A stretch of DNA of 64,000 nucleotides, taken from positions 62,001 to 126,000 of the forward strand of contig NZ_FTNN01000007.1 of the NCBI RefSeq assembly GCF_900156405.1, given 5' to 3'. Made by a program: the position numbers and the translations under genes. The DNA is from Shewanella morhuae. Its GTDB lineage: Bacteria; Pseudomonadota; Gammaproteobacteria; Enterobacterales; Shewanellaceae. The stretch's first letter is position 1, and each line of letters begins with the position of its first letter. The notes under the pieces are model-generated. The model saw nothing but the letters and a program-made list of their open reading frames with translations, searched no databases and was not told where the DNA came from. Of this stretch, positions 46,354-55,356 are shown one piece after another.

Positions 46354-47328
46354 TTACTCACCACGCAGTAAAACAGACATGCCGACACGTAGGTCGCTAA
46401 TTGGCTGGCTTGGACGCAATTCAACCTCGAAGGTACGCATATCAAAATCGTGGCCACTTTCGGTCGAGCGCCATGTGGCAAACTCACCCATGACGCTAAT
46501 ATGCGACACAGTAAATTCAATATCCTGCTCGAGTGCCGGAATGTTCAGCTGAATTTTTTGACCTTTTTTAAAGCCTTTAAGCTGATCTTCTCGCACTTGG
46601 AACACCGCCCATGCATCTTGCATATCAATCAGGCTCACGATGGGAAAACCACTTGGTGCCAATTCACCCGCTTGCAAGAGTACATCGCTGATTTCGCCCG
46701 TTTTGGGGGCGCGCATTTGGCTATCCTGCATAATCGCGCTAACCTCTTTCACTGCGCCCTCAGCCATACGCGCATTACCCGCGGCGGCTGCTTTAAGTTC
46801 AACGCGCGCGCCTTCCTGCGCCATTTGATACATGGCTAGCGCCGCTTGTTCTGTATATTTTGCTGCCTGCCATTGGGTAAAGGCTTCATCGCGTTTTTGT
46901 CTTGCTGCCACGCCTTCATTGAACAGGTTTTCCACCCGGTTATAGGTCGTTTTAGCGAGCGTTGCCGCCGCTTGGGCTTTAAGCCATTGTTCTTTAGCTG
47001 CCATGATCTCTTGGCGACGAGCGCCGTTGTCGGCTTCCGATTGTTTCGCTTTGGCGGCGTCGCGGCCACCTTCGGCCTGCATTAACTTAGCGTCTAATTC
47101 TGGGCTGTGGATAGCGAATAATAAATCACCTTCAGCCACACGATCGCCGCGGCGAACGAGCACTTGCTCAACGCGGCCAGGAACCTTAGAAGATACGTTA
47201 TATTCGCGCGCTTCAATCTGCCCCTGCAATAAGCTCGGCTGCGGGCTGTAAGCCAACTTAAGGCCGTAGGCTAAAATAAGGCCTAATGCGACCAACGCCA
47301 CCAAGGCAAGTATTCTGTTAGCGCGCAT
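46354..47328 (-). CDS. HlyD-family adaptor of the TolC operon
   Basis: The ATG at 47328 is chosen for its CAGGAG site 8 bases upstream; the open frame extends to 47379 inside the TolC-like gene. The 324-residue product has a membrane anchor (ILALVALVALGLILAYGLKL), a lipoyl half (YNVSSKVPGRVEQVLVRRGD), a long helical hairpin (about 70-175, rich in Ala, Gln and Lys) and the second lipoyl half (DSQMRAPKTGEISDVLLQAG), then a barrel domain (DAWAVFQVREDQLKGFKKG). This is the periplasmic link between the two permeases and the outer-membrane channel. It overlaps the end of the TolC-like gene by 11 bases. Confidence 0.88.
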   Translation of the reverse strand: MRANRILALVALVALGLILAYGLKLAYSPQPSLLQGQIEAREYNVSSKVPGRVEQVLVRRGDRVAEGDLLFAIHSPELDAKLMQAEGGRDAAKAKQSEADNGARRQEIMAAKEQWLKAQAAATLAKTTYNRVENLFNEGVAARQKRDEAFTQWQAAKYTEQAALAMYQMAQEGARVELKAAAAGNARMAEGAVKEVSAIMQDSQMRAPKTGEISDVLLQAGELAPSGFPIVSLIDMQDAWAVFQVREDQLKGFKKGQKIQLNIPALEQDIEFTVSHISVMGEFATWRSTESGHDFDMRTFEVELRPSQPISDLRVGMSVLLRGE

Positions 47329-48727
47329 TGTTTGTCTCCTGCGACAGTGTGCGGTCAGCGGTGCGACCAATAAATTCATCTAGTTGACCACTAATGGCCA
47401 TTAATCGAGCATAGGCTTGCACATAACGATAACGGGCAGCCAGCTGTTGAGTGTTAACGGCGCTCAGTTTCAGCTCAGCATCGACTCTGTCAATAGACGT
47501 AGAAAGCCCTTGATTAAACGCGATTTCTCGCAGGCGTAGATTTTCAGTGGCCAGTTCAAGTGAAGTATCGAGCGCTTTTACTTCTTCTTCAGCTTGTAAT
47601 AATTGACGATAACTTTGATCCACTAACAGACTTAAATCCTGCCGCGTTTGTGCCTTAGTGTAACGGGCTTGCAATAAGGCGCTTTTCGCCGCTTCAACCT
47701 TACCGCTACGACCATCACGGCTCAGTATTGGCACTTTAACGCCCACGCCGACCATCCAATCAGGTTCTACCTGAGAAAATAGGCTGTCATCTTCGTAAAG
47801 CGTGTAATTACCAAACAGGAATACGCTGGGGTGATACTTGCCCTGTTCTAATGAAACCAAGCCATTGGCTTGTGTCTCTTTTGCTTCGAGTAATTTTAGC
47901 GCCGGATGTTGGCTCAGGGTCACTTGAGTAAGCTGGTCTAAGGAGGGCGCATGCGGCAAAACAAATAAAGGTGACTGCGTGCCAACATCGCTTTGCTGCA
48001 ACATGCGTGACAGAGCGATGACTGCCATTTCGTGCTGGCGGCGAGCACTGCCTAAATTAACTTTGGCATTGTCTAAGGCAACCTGCGCATTAAGCCGTTC
48101 AACCTTAGCGATTTGCCCTTCTCGCTCTAACGCTAACGCATGGTCAACATGCTTAGTTAGCGAGCTTACTAGCTCAGTTTGCGTGCTCACTAACGCCTGA
48201 GTGACATCAACGGCGTAGTATCTGTCTACCAGTAAAGTAAATAAATCGCGCGTGACTAATTGCAACTCTTGCTGTTTCTCGGCCACCATAGCGGCCTGTA
48301 TACCTTGAGCGGCTGTGATCTGCCCACCGGTATAAATTGGCCACATGGCTTGCAAGCTAGCTCGGAAGATATCTTGCTCGGTAAAAGGCGTGACAAACAT
48401 TGCCCCCGGAATACCTGCTAGTGCTCCGCCAAGAGCTGGCGGTAACGTCGCAGGATCAAGTGAGGCTAATGGATTGAGATCGCGAAGATCGAGTTCGATG
48501 GGTTTTTCAAGGTGGGTATAGCTACCATTAATGCTCAACGAGGGCAGATTTAAGCTCTCGCCAGCCTCTTGCTCACCCTTAGCACGGTTAACTTCCTGCG
48601 ATTTCGCCTGTAGCTTATCGCTCACTTTTAGCATTTGTTGCCAAGCGTCGGTAAAGCTAATCGGCTGTGCATGACTCGCCAAAGGCAATGATAGAAGGCA
48701 TAACCAAGCCACTTTTGATAGTTTCAT
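47318..48727 (-). CDS. TolC-family outer-membrane efflux protein
   Basis: The ATG at 48727, preceded by GAGGTG, gives 469 residues; the open frame continues up to 48775 without a good site. It has a signal peptide (ending ASHAQ-PI) and two similar OEP halves of long helices: FTDAWQQMLKVSDKLQAKSQ, LNLPSLSINGSYTHLEKP, DNAKVNLGSARRQHEMAVIAL, then HPALKLLEAKETQANGLVSL, VGVGVKVPILSRDGRSGKVE and LATENLRLREIAFNQGLSTS. The C-terminal part holds the usual RYRYVQAYARLMAISGQLD. First gene of the four-gene exporter operon. A 16-base palindrome overlaps the promoter-proximal leader. Confidence 0.88.
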   Translation of the reverse strand: MKLSKVAWLCLLSLPLASHAQPISFTDAWQQMLKVSDKLQAKSQEVNRAKGEQEAGESLNLPSLSINGSYTHLEKPIELDLRDLNPLASLDPATLPPALGGALAGIPGAMFVTPFTEQDIFRASLQAMWPIYTGGQITAAQGIQAAMVAEKQQELQLVTRDLFTLLVDRYYAVDVTQALVSTQTELVSSLTKHVDHALALEREGQIAKVERLNAQVALDNAKVNLGSARRQHEMAVIALSRMLQQSDVGTQSPLFVLPHAPSLDQLTQVTLSQHPALKLLEAKETQANGLVSLEQGKYHPSVFLFGNYTLYEDDSLFSQVEPDWMVGVGVKVPILSRDGRSGKVEAAKSALLQARYTKAQTRQDLSLLVDQSYRQLLQAEEEVKALDTSLELATENLRLREIAFNQGLSTSIDRVDAELKLSAVNTQQLAARYRYVQAYARLMAISGQLDEFIGRTADRTLSQETNNAR

Positions 48728-48736
48728 TAACACCTC

Positions 48737-48752
48737 TAGAGTAGTTACTCTA
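48737..48752. promoter_or_regulatory. Palindromic candidate operator before the TolC-family operon
   Basis: TAGAGTA-GT-TACTCTA, a near-perfect 16-base palindrome, lies directly beside the ribosome binding site of the TolC-like gene (10 bases from its ATG). Its position fits repressor binding or mRNA control. No regulator gene is adjacent. Confidence 0.5.
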
Positions 48753-48794
48753 TTTCCATTTGCGAATGATAACATCCATCATAGTAAGCAGCTA

Positions 48795-48850
48795 TATACC
48801 CAAGCGACCTGAAGATAGGCACTGTAGCCTCTTCAGGTTGTTTGGGTATA
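48795..48850. repeat. Intergenic inverted repeat (hairpin)
   Basis: TATACCCAAGCGACCTGAAG (48795-48814) and CTTCAGGTTGTTTGGGTATA (48831-48850) form an imperfect 21-base stem (two mismatches or G-T pairs), closed by a further AGGC/GCCT pairing. No T run follows on either strand, so it is not a simple terminator. Sequences like TATACCCAAG-ACCT are common dispersed repeats in Vibrionales and Alteromonadales. Confidence 0.7.
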
Positions 48851-48870
48851 AAGACAATGACGAACCTGAA

Positions 48871-50319
48871 CTATGCCGTACCGCCCACCGTTAAACGATC
48901 TAACTTCAAGGTCGGTTGACCAACGCCCACGGGTACGCTTTGTCCATCTTTACCACAAACGCCAACGCCTTGATCTAACGCCATATCGTTACCGACCATC
49001 GAAATTTGGCTCATCGCCTCTGGACCATTGCCGATTAAGGTTGCGCCCTTAATTGCTTGAGTCACTTCACCATTTTCAATCAAATAGGCTTCAGATGCGG
49101 AGAATACAAACTTACCCGAGGTAATATCCACTTGGCCGCCACCAAAGTTAGGGGCGTAAATGCCCTTTTTGACCGATTTAATGATCTCACTTGGATCTGA
49201 CTCACCCGCCGTCATATAGGTATTGGTCATACGCGGCATAGGCAAATGTGCGTAAGATTCGCGGCGACCGTTACCCGTTGGTGCCACACCCATCAAGCGT
49301 GCATTGAGTTTGTCTTGGATATAACCCTTTAAAATACCGTCTTCAATTAATACGGTTCTTTGGGTCGGAACACCTTCATCGTCAATGCTAAGTGAACCGC
49401 GACGATTAGGTAAAGTACCATCATCAACCACAGTCACTAATTTAGAAGCAACGAGTTGTCCCATTTTACCGCTGAAAGCACTGCTGCCCTTACGGTTAAA
49501 GTCGCCCTCTAAACCATGACCCACGGCTTCATGAAGCAATACGCCCGGCCAGCCATTGCCTAACACCACTGGCATTTCGCCCGCTGGCGCATCGATTGCA
49601 TTGAGGTTGACCTGCGCTTGACGCACCGCTTCGCGAGCAAAGGCAAAACACATAGGTAAACCAGTATCGTCGCTGGCCATTAATACGCCGTAGTCATGGC
49701 GACCACCGCCACCTGCACCGCCACGCTCACGTTTGCCGTTTTCTTCTAAAATCACACTGCAATTAAAGCGCACTAAAGGGCGGATATCGGCCGCTAGCGT
49801 ACCGTCACTTGCGGCAATTAAAATTTCTTCGTGCACGCCCGCCAAGCTAACAACCACTTGGATAATGCGGCTATCTAAACTGCGAATAAAAGCATCGGCT
49901 TCTTTTAGCAGATTAATCTTTTTGACTTCTTCCATCGCGGCAATGGGATCTAAACTGTCGTACAAGGCTAATGCCTTACGGCGCTTAAATGCGCGAACTT
50001 GAGTTTGCTCGCCTGCGCTAGCAATACCACGCGCGGCCTCTGCTGCGGCGCTTAAGGCGGCTGGTGTAATATCGTCGGCATAAGCAAAACCGGTTTTTTC
50101 ACCGCTAATAGCACGCACACCCACACCACGTTCAATGTGGAAACTACCGTCTTTAATGATGCCGTCTTCCAGCACCCAAGACTCATGGCGACTACCTTGA
50201 AAATAGAGATCGGAATAATCGATTTTGTGTTGATGTATAGTGTTGAGATAACCCTGTAGGCCATCTAACGCTAACCCATTCTTCAATAAACTTTGCTCTA
50301 CTTGTGCTAAAAATGGCAT
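48871..50319 (-). CDS. tldD: Metalloprotease TldD
   Basis: The ATG at 50319 is preceded by GAGAG; an upstream TTG at 50340 is less likely. The 482-residue protein is the catalytic half of the TldD/PmbA zinc protease, cleaving unfolded peptides in the cytoplasm. The metal-binding motif HEAVGH (His263, His268) is followed by [16 protein letters not shown], with a conserved Cys later ([13 protein letters not shown]). N-terminal family features: [36 protein letters not shown]. Clusters with the nitrilase, yhdP and rng genes as in many gammaproteobacteria; pmbA is about 9 kb away. Confidence 0.96.
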   Translation of the reverse strand: MPFLAQVEQSLLKNGLALDGLQGYLNTIHQHKIDYSDLYFQGSRHESWVLEDGIIKDGSFHIERGVGVRAISGEKTGFAYADDITPAALSAAAEAARGIASAGEQTQVRAFKRRKALALYDSLDPIAAMEEVKKINLLKEADAFIRSLDSRIIQVVVSLAGVHEEILIAASDGTLAADIRPLVRFNCSVILEENGKRERGGAGGGGRHDYGVLMASDDTGLPMCFAFAREAVRQAQVNLNAIDAPAGEMPVVLGNGWPGVLLHEAVGHGLEGDFNRKGSSAFSGKMGQLVASKLVTVVDDGTLPNRRGSLSIDDEGVPTQRTVLIEDGILKGYIQDKLNARLMGVAPTGNGRRESYAHLPMPRMTNTYMTAGESDPSEIIKSVKKGIYAPNFGGGQVDITSGKFVFSASEAYLIENGEVTQAIKGATLIGNGPEAMSQISMVGNDMALDQGVGVCGKDGQSVPVGVGQPTLKLDRLTVGGTA

Positions 50320-50432
50320 CGATGCTCTCTTTGATCCCAAGGGATCTTAATATTCTGAGTGTAAATTCGTTGTACTAATTCTGTATGTCAATCGCGGTCT
50401 AATTGGATAGTGCCGCTCGCCAGTGCGCACGG

Positions 50433-51281
50433 TTATTTCAAGCTTGGCTCAAGAAAACGATTATGCTGCATAACGGGCATTTTACGGCGAATATCGTGCA
50501 GTTCGGTTAAGTCAACTTCAGCCTGTACCCAACCCGTACCGGTTTTACGCTGGGCCAAAATGTTGCCCCAAGGACCGACGATCATGCTCTGTCCCCAGGT
50601 TTCACGGCCACCTTCGTTATGCTGTCCCCACTGAGCCGCTGCAAGAATAACGCATTGCGTTTCAATGGCTCTTGCCTGCAACAACACCTGCCAATGAGCT
50701 TCGCCGGTCACTTTAGTAAAAGCCGATGGCAAGGTAATGATCTCAGCCCCAGCAAGACGCATCGCCCTAAATAAGTCGGCAAAGCGTAAATCATAACAGA
50801 TGGCTAGGCCAATTTTGCCAAAAGGTGTATCGATAACGCTAATGTGATCCCCTGGGCAGAAGGTTTCGCTCTCGCGATATTGCTTTGTACCATCGGCAAT
50901 ATCCACATCAAAGAGATGTAGTTTATCGTAATGCCCTAACGTATCACCTTTATCATCAAACAGATAACTGCGGCTATAGACACGGCCATCGTCTGCTAAT
51001 ACTGGGATAGTACCCGCAACCATAAAGACCTGATACTTAGCTGCAAGTGCACTTAACGCCGATTTGAGCGGACTGTTGTGGGTATCGCCCGCATAAGCCA
51101 GTTGCTGACTTTCGTGGCCACCAAACAATAAACAACATTCAGGTAATACCACTAAATGAGGTGTATGGAGATTGTCTTTATTAAGGGCTTCCCGCGAGAG
51201 TGCCTTAAGCTGCGATTCGATAAACAGCAGATTGGCGCTGACGTCGCGACTGCTCTGGCATTGCAACAGGCTGATGTGCAT
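50433..51281 (-). CDS. Nitrilase-superfamily amidohydrolase (Nit1/Nit2-like)
   Basis: A 282-residue carbon-nitrogen hydrolase with the full triad: Glu48 in VVLPECCL, Lys120 in HYDKLHLFDVD and Cys162 in LAICYDLRFADLF. The C-terminal QARAIETQCVILAAAQWG and ETWGQSMIVGPWG are also family motifs. Bacterial and eukaryotic Nit1 homologues deaminate dGSH, and Nit2 acts on omega-amides such as alpha-ketoglutaramate; which of these it does cannot be told. GGGAGG lies 6 bases before the ATG. The 5' end overlaps the last 77 bases of yhdP in another frame, so expression is probably coupled. Confidence 0.88.
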   Translation of the reverse strand: MHISLLQCQSSRDVSANLLFIESQLKALSREALNKDNLHTPHLVVLPECCLLFGGHESQQLAYAGDTHNSPLKSALSALAAKYQVFMVAGTIPVLADDGRVYSRSYLFDDKGDTLGHYDKLHLFDVDIADGTKQYRESETFCPGDHISVIDTPFGKIGLAICYDLRFADLFRAMRLAGAEIITLPSAFTKVTGEAHWQVLLQARAIETQCVILAAAQWGQHNEGGRETWGQSMIVGPWGNILAQRKTGTGWVQAEVDLTELHDIRRKMPVMQHNRFLEPSLK

Positions 51282-54200
51282 TCTTACCTCCCTGAATTTG
51301 TTTAATCGGCTCTACTACTTGGCTTTTTTCGGGTGTGGCAGACGCTGGGGCCTGTACTGGTGATCTAGGCTCTTCAACCTGTTCTGTAGGCTTAACCTCT
51401 TGACTTTGCGCCTCTGGTGTCTCGGTCGCTTCAGTTTTCTTAGCTGCGGGTTGAGTTTGACTCGCAGCGCCGACCGGTACTGCAGGGCGCTCAACACCCA
51501 CTATCGGTAGGATAGACTCGGGAATTTCAATCTCTTTACTCTTACGTTCCAATTCTTCAACCACAGGTTCGGCCATAGTGCCAGTCACTCGAAAACGAAT
51601 TTCTGAAATGATTTCAATCACAGGTTCAAGCACTTTTGTCAGTGCAAATGCACCTATTCCTAGTGTCCAAGCACTGGTGCTAAGTAATACCACTGTAGGC
51701 ACACTTGAGGCTAACTGCGGTACAAAGCGAATATCGTAATTTAAACTCTCTGTCGTGAGATTAGTGAAACCACGCACCTTCATATTACCAGCAATGGCAT
51801 CCATTTCGGTATCCGTGGTTTTTACCACGCCATTGTCAATTTGGAGATTGCCGTTGAAGGAGTTGAAATACATGCCTTGACCAAAAACATCGGTAAAATC
51901 CAGTGACAGTTTACGCACTAGGGAATCTAAGCTAAACAGAGAGAAGATGCGCGCGCCCTTATCACTCACCTCAGATAAGTGACCTTTACCGAGGTCAAAC
52001 TTCACTTTACCGTTTAAGGTTTCGAGGGAAAACGCATAGGGAGCCCCTTGCCAAGACACGTTGGCATTTATTTTCAGCGGCGCCTCTTTTACTCCAGGAT
52101 CGATACCCAAGAGCGCCGATAAATGATCAAATTGTTTCGCCTTTAACTCAACATTAAGTTCAGTTCGATTCTGATCAGCTTGCTGCCAAATACCACTGCC
52201 TTGCAAGCTCACGTTAGGGGTTGTTAACGACAGAGTTTGAATTTTATAACCGTCAGGTTGCGGCGTCGCCTGAAACACTAACTTACCTAGTTGCTTATCA
52301 TGAAAACGAAAATCTTCCACGTTAATAGCAACGGGCGGCAAGTTAGTGAACACTTGATCACGACTAAAACCAGACTCGGCAGCCGAGGCTATCTCAGGGG
52401 ATAAATACAGTTTATTCGCCACGACTTTAAGGCCCTGAGTGCGCCAATTGGGATAAAAATCAACACTGCCATCAAATTCATTAGCAAGGATATTAAAGCG
52501 CCAACCGGTTTCATTAGGTTTAGCATTTAAGGTAAGTTCGGTAAGCGGTTGTCCAGCAAGATCGAAATGGCCGATATGTGCATCAATTGCACTCACGTTA
52601 GGAAATAGACTCCCATGGGACGATTCATCAACTAAAATACCCGTTTTCGGCGCAGTTTCTTTATTAACGAAAGCGTCTATCACCGGCTGCCAATCCGCTA
52701 ATGTTGCCTGACCGAGATCCGCTTGAATATGACCTTGGTCGGTATTTCTGGCTTCGCCTTCATCAAATAATCGACCTAATAGTAAGTCAAAATAACTCAG
52801 ATTCACGCCCTTACTTGCCTCAAAGCCACCGATAAACTCAGCATGATTGGCAACTTTGATATTGAGCGAGGTGCTATCTTGATTACCCGCAAATTCCGCA
52901 ACCAAAGGCCGAGGCTCATCTGCGGATTTAGCAAAGTATCCTGGGAGTAACAGTTGCGTGCCGATAAGATCTGAGGTGACGTTAGCTTGTATATCATAAC
53001 CTTGCTCAGTAAATAGCATAGTCAAGCCACCATCAAAATTGACTTTTCCTTGATAAAAATCACTCAAAGGAGAATGTAACTCTGCGGGTAGCCGGCTGAG
53101 ATCCCAGCGGCTTTTAAGCTTAAGATTAAGACCAAAGTCCTTGCCTTTAGGCTCGGTATTAAAAGTTAAATTAAGCGGCTGTTCAAACACACGCGCATTA
53201 ATCCCTTTGCCCGTAACGATTTGGTTAGCAAAATCGACGGTGCCAGTCACGTCCTTAAGTTGCACCCCTGGCTGCGCAATATATACCGGCGTATTATTAA
53301 AATTAATTTGACCGCGAATCTCTTCGTTGGCACCATCATACAGCGGAATACTGAGATCTAAACGGCCAGTCACAGCGCCTTGTACTTGCACAACCTCTAA
53401 GGTTTTCCCCACAGAACTGGCTAAAGGCGAAGCCTGCAACACTTTGGTTGCATCGTTGCCTTGGACGGCAAGATCAGCTTCAATCCTCAGCAGCGTTTGC
53501 TCGCCAATGGCAGGAATATAAACATGCGCGCCGCTAGCATCCACCGCCATCAGCTTGCCGTGGTTTACCCATAAATCCATACCGGCATTTTCAAATAAGG
53601 CATTAAGGGATAAATCGGTGACAGCGGGCCAATCGGGTTGAAACTGAAACTTAGCATTGGTTAGCGTAAATGCCGCCTGAAATACGCCACTATTATCATC
53701 AAAGGGGAAACCATTTAATGGACCATTCCAAACCACTTGCGCATCTTGGGTTTGGCCTGCTTTAAGTCCAGTATCCAAATATTCGGCCAGCGACTCGCCC
53801 ATCGCCTTCTTGGGGAAATATTTGTCGGCATTGGCGACATCGTTGATATGAACATTCGCGCTCAGCGCCATATGGATTGCGTGACTGAAATCTAACATCA
53901 GTGCAGAGTCGACACTAACGTCATCATTATTGAGCTGCAATTGCGGCACGCTTAAGGTTAGGGTTTCGCTATCGAATCGCCCCGTCATCGGCGCGCCATT
54001 AAACACTAGCGGCGCAGAAAACTCATCACCGAAATCAACTTGATAGGTCTGTTCAGGCAGTGACAGCAGGAGACTTTTATCTTGCCAGCGTAAGTTAATA
54101 TCCAAGGGGTTTGTGCTAGGAATACCGCCGACTTTTTGCCAATGTAACTGCGTTATATTTGTGCTGGCAAGTAAAGGCTGGTCAGCTTGTTGGTATAATC

Positions 54201-55356
54201 GAATAGGCCCAATACTGGCCTTGGGAGATAGCGCAGTCCATTGGTGCAATACCTCGTTATCAACACCCGGAAATAACGGTAACAAAGGCAGTAAATTTTG
54301 AACGTTGAGTTGATTTACATAAGCAAAAAATTGATCATTCTCGCTTTTAGCAGCCAAGGTTAACGTCGGCCAATGCTCACCATTAGTGATAAAATCAAGC
54401 CCCGTACTTTGTACTTTCCAGCCAGTTGCTGTGGGCTGCCAAATGATATCACCCGCCTGAATTTCAAATTTTTGTGCCGATTGCTGTAACGTCCATTGCA
54501 ACCAACTAGGTTCAAAATGCACCATCGCTGAGCTAATACTGCGATTAGCAAACGTCAGCCAAGCCTGTAGATTCACCACGCCTTCTAAGGGTAACTTTTG
54601 GTTTGATTCATAAGAGTTGCTCTGGCGTGAAGCCCACTCGCCTAAATCTAACGATGTAGCAGCCAGATACATTTGCCCACTTAAGCTATCGGGTTTTGCC
54701 CCATCACCATTAATATCTAACTGTAATGCCAGCGATTCATGCTCAGTGGCATTATTATCCAGATACAACTCCCCTGCACCGCGGTGACGTTCGCCATTAT
54801 TGCGCCAGTTTAAGTGGCGAATATTAATAGGGCGAAACTCTTGGCGTAAACTGAGTAATTGCACGGTGGCGTCGGTAAGGGAGAACCTATCGAGTTGCTT
54901 GAGCAATAAGGCATAAAGCCAATCAATTTGGGGAGGAGTCTCCGCTGCGTTCGCCTTGTTATCAGCTAACTTATCTATATTTAGCGCGACATGTACGCCA
55001 TCAAAATTGACATCTTCAATACGTGGAGTCAGCGTGAGCAATGATTGCCAAAAATCGAGTTTTACTTGCACATTTTTGATTATCACTGTCACCGGCAGGG
55101 CATCCTGCGGCGGAATAACTAAGTGATTTATATTAATAGCGGGGCCAAATGCTTGCCAATGGGCGGATAACTCTCCCACTTGTACATCGATTTTATATTC
55201 GTTTTTTACGTAATTGGCCAGTTGCTGACGCACCTCATCAACTTGAGGTAACAAACCGCGGATTAAACTGACTGCAAGCGCAAACACCACTAAAACCAGC
55301 GCCAAAAGTTGCCAACAAAAACGGCTTATTTTTTTTGCAGTCAAAGGCGCAGCCAC
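51205..55356 (-). CDS. yhdP: YhdP family envelope protein (AsmA-like, TamB-like lipid transport)
   Basis: A 1383-residue protein with one N-terminal membrane helix (about residues 13-33, FCWQLLALVLVVFALAVSLI), then DUF3971 and repeated beta-strand (AsmA-like) domains through the periplasm. Near the C-terminus is a second hydrophobic stretch, TVVLLSTSAWTLGIGAFALT, then a Pro/Glu/Ala-rich tail (about 90 residues) without a fold. E. coli YhdP is one of three paralogous proteins that carry phospholipids to the outer membrane. It starts with GTG, sharing one base with the rng stop codon (TAGTG), and overlaps the nitrilase gene by 77 bases at its end. The low-complexity tail, variable between species, lies in the overlap. 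Confidence 0.93.
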   Translation of the reverse strand: MAAPLTAKKISRFCWQLLALVLVVFALAVSLIRGLLPQVDEVRQQLANYVKNEYKIDVQVGELSAHWQAFGPAININHLVIPPQDALPVTVIIKNVQVKLDFWQSLLTLTPRIEDVNFDGVHVALNIDKLADNKANAAETPPQIDWLYALLLKQLDRFSLTDATVQLLSLRQEFRPINIRHLNWRNNGERHRGAGELYLDNNATEHESLALQLDINGDGAKPDSLSGQMYLAATSLDLGEWASRQSNSYESNQKLPLEGVVNLQAWLTFANRSISSAMVHFEPSWLQWTLQQSAQKFEIQAGDIIWQPTATGWKVQSTGLDFITNGEHWPTLTLAAKSENDQFFAYVNQLNVQNLLPLLPLFPGVDNEVLHQWTALSPKASIGPIRLYQQADQPLLASTNITQLHWQKVGGIPSTNPLDINLRWQDKSLLLSLPEQTYQVDFGDEFSAPLVFNGAPMTGRFDSETLTLSVPQLQLNNDDVSVDSALMLDFSHAIHMALSANVHINDVANADKYFPKKAMGESLAEYLDTGLKAGQTQDAQVVWNGPLNGFPFDDNSGVFQAAFTLTNAKFQFQPDWPAVTDLSLNALFENAGMDLWVNHGKLMAVDASGAHVYIPAIGEQTLLRIEADLAVQGNDATKVLQASPLASSVGKTLEVVQVQGAVTGRLDLSIPLYDGANEEIRGQINFNNTPVYIAQPGVQLKDVTGTVDFANQIVTGKGINARVFEQPLNLTFNTEPKGKDFGLNLKLKSRWDLSRLPAELHSPLSDFYQGKVNFDGGLTMLFTEQGYDIQANVTSDLIGTQLLLPGYFAKSADEPRPLVAEFAGNQDSTSLNIKVANHAEFIGGFEASKGVNLSYFDLLLGRLFDEGEARNTDQGHIQADLGQATLADWQPVIDAFVNKETAPKTGILVDESSHGSLFPNVSAIDAHIGHFDLAGQPLTELTLNAKPNETGWRFNILANEFDGSVDFYPNWRTQGLKVVANKLYLSPEIASAAESGFSRDQVFTNLPPVAINVEDFRFHDKQLGKLVFQATPQPDGYKIQTLSLTTPNVSLQGSGIWQQADQNRTELNVELKAKQFDHLSALLGIDPGVKEAPLKINANVSWQGAPYAFSLETLNGKVKFDLGKGHLSEVSDKGARIFSLFSLDSLVRKLSLDFTDVFGQGMYFNSFNGNLQIDNGVVKTTDTEMDAIAGNMKVRGFTNLTTESLNYDIRFVPQLASSVPTVVLLSTSAWTLGIGAFALTKVLEPVIEIISEIRFRVTGTMAEPVVEELERKSKEIEIPESILPIVGVERPAVPVGAASQTQPAAKKTEATETPEAQSQEVKPTEQVEEPRSPVQAPASATPEKSQVVEPIKQIQGGKNAHQPVAMPEQSRRQRQSAVYRIAA

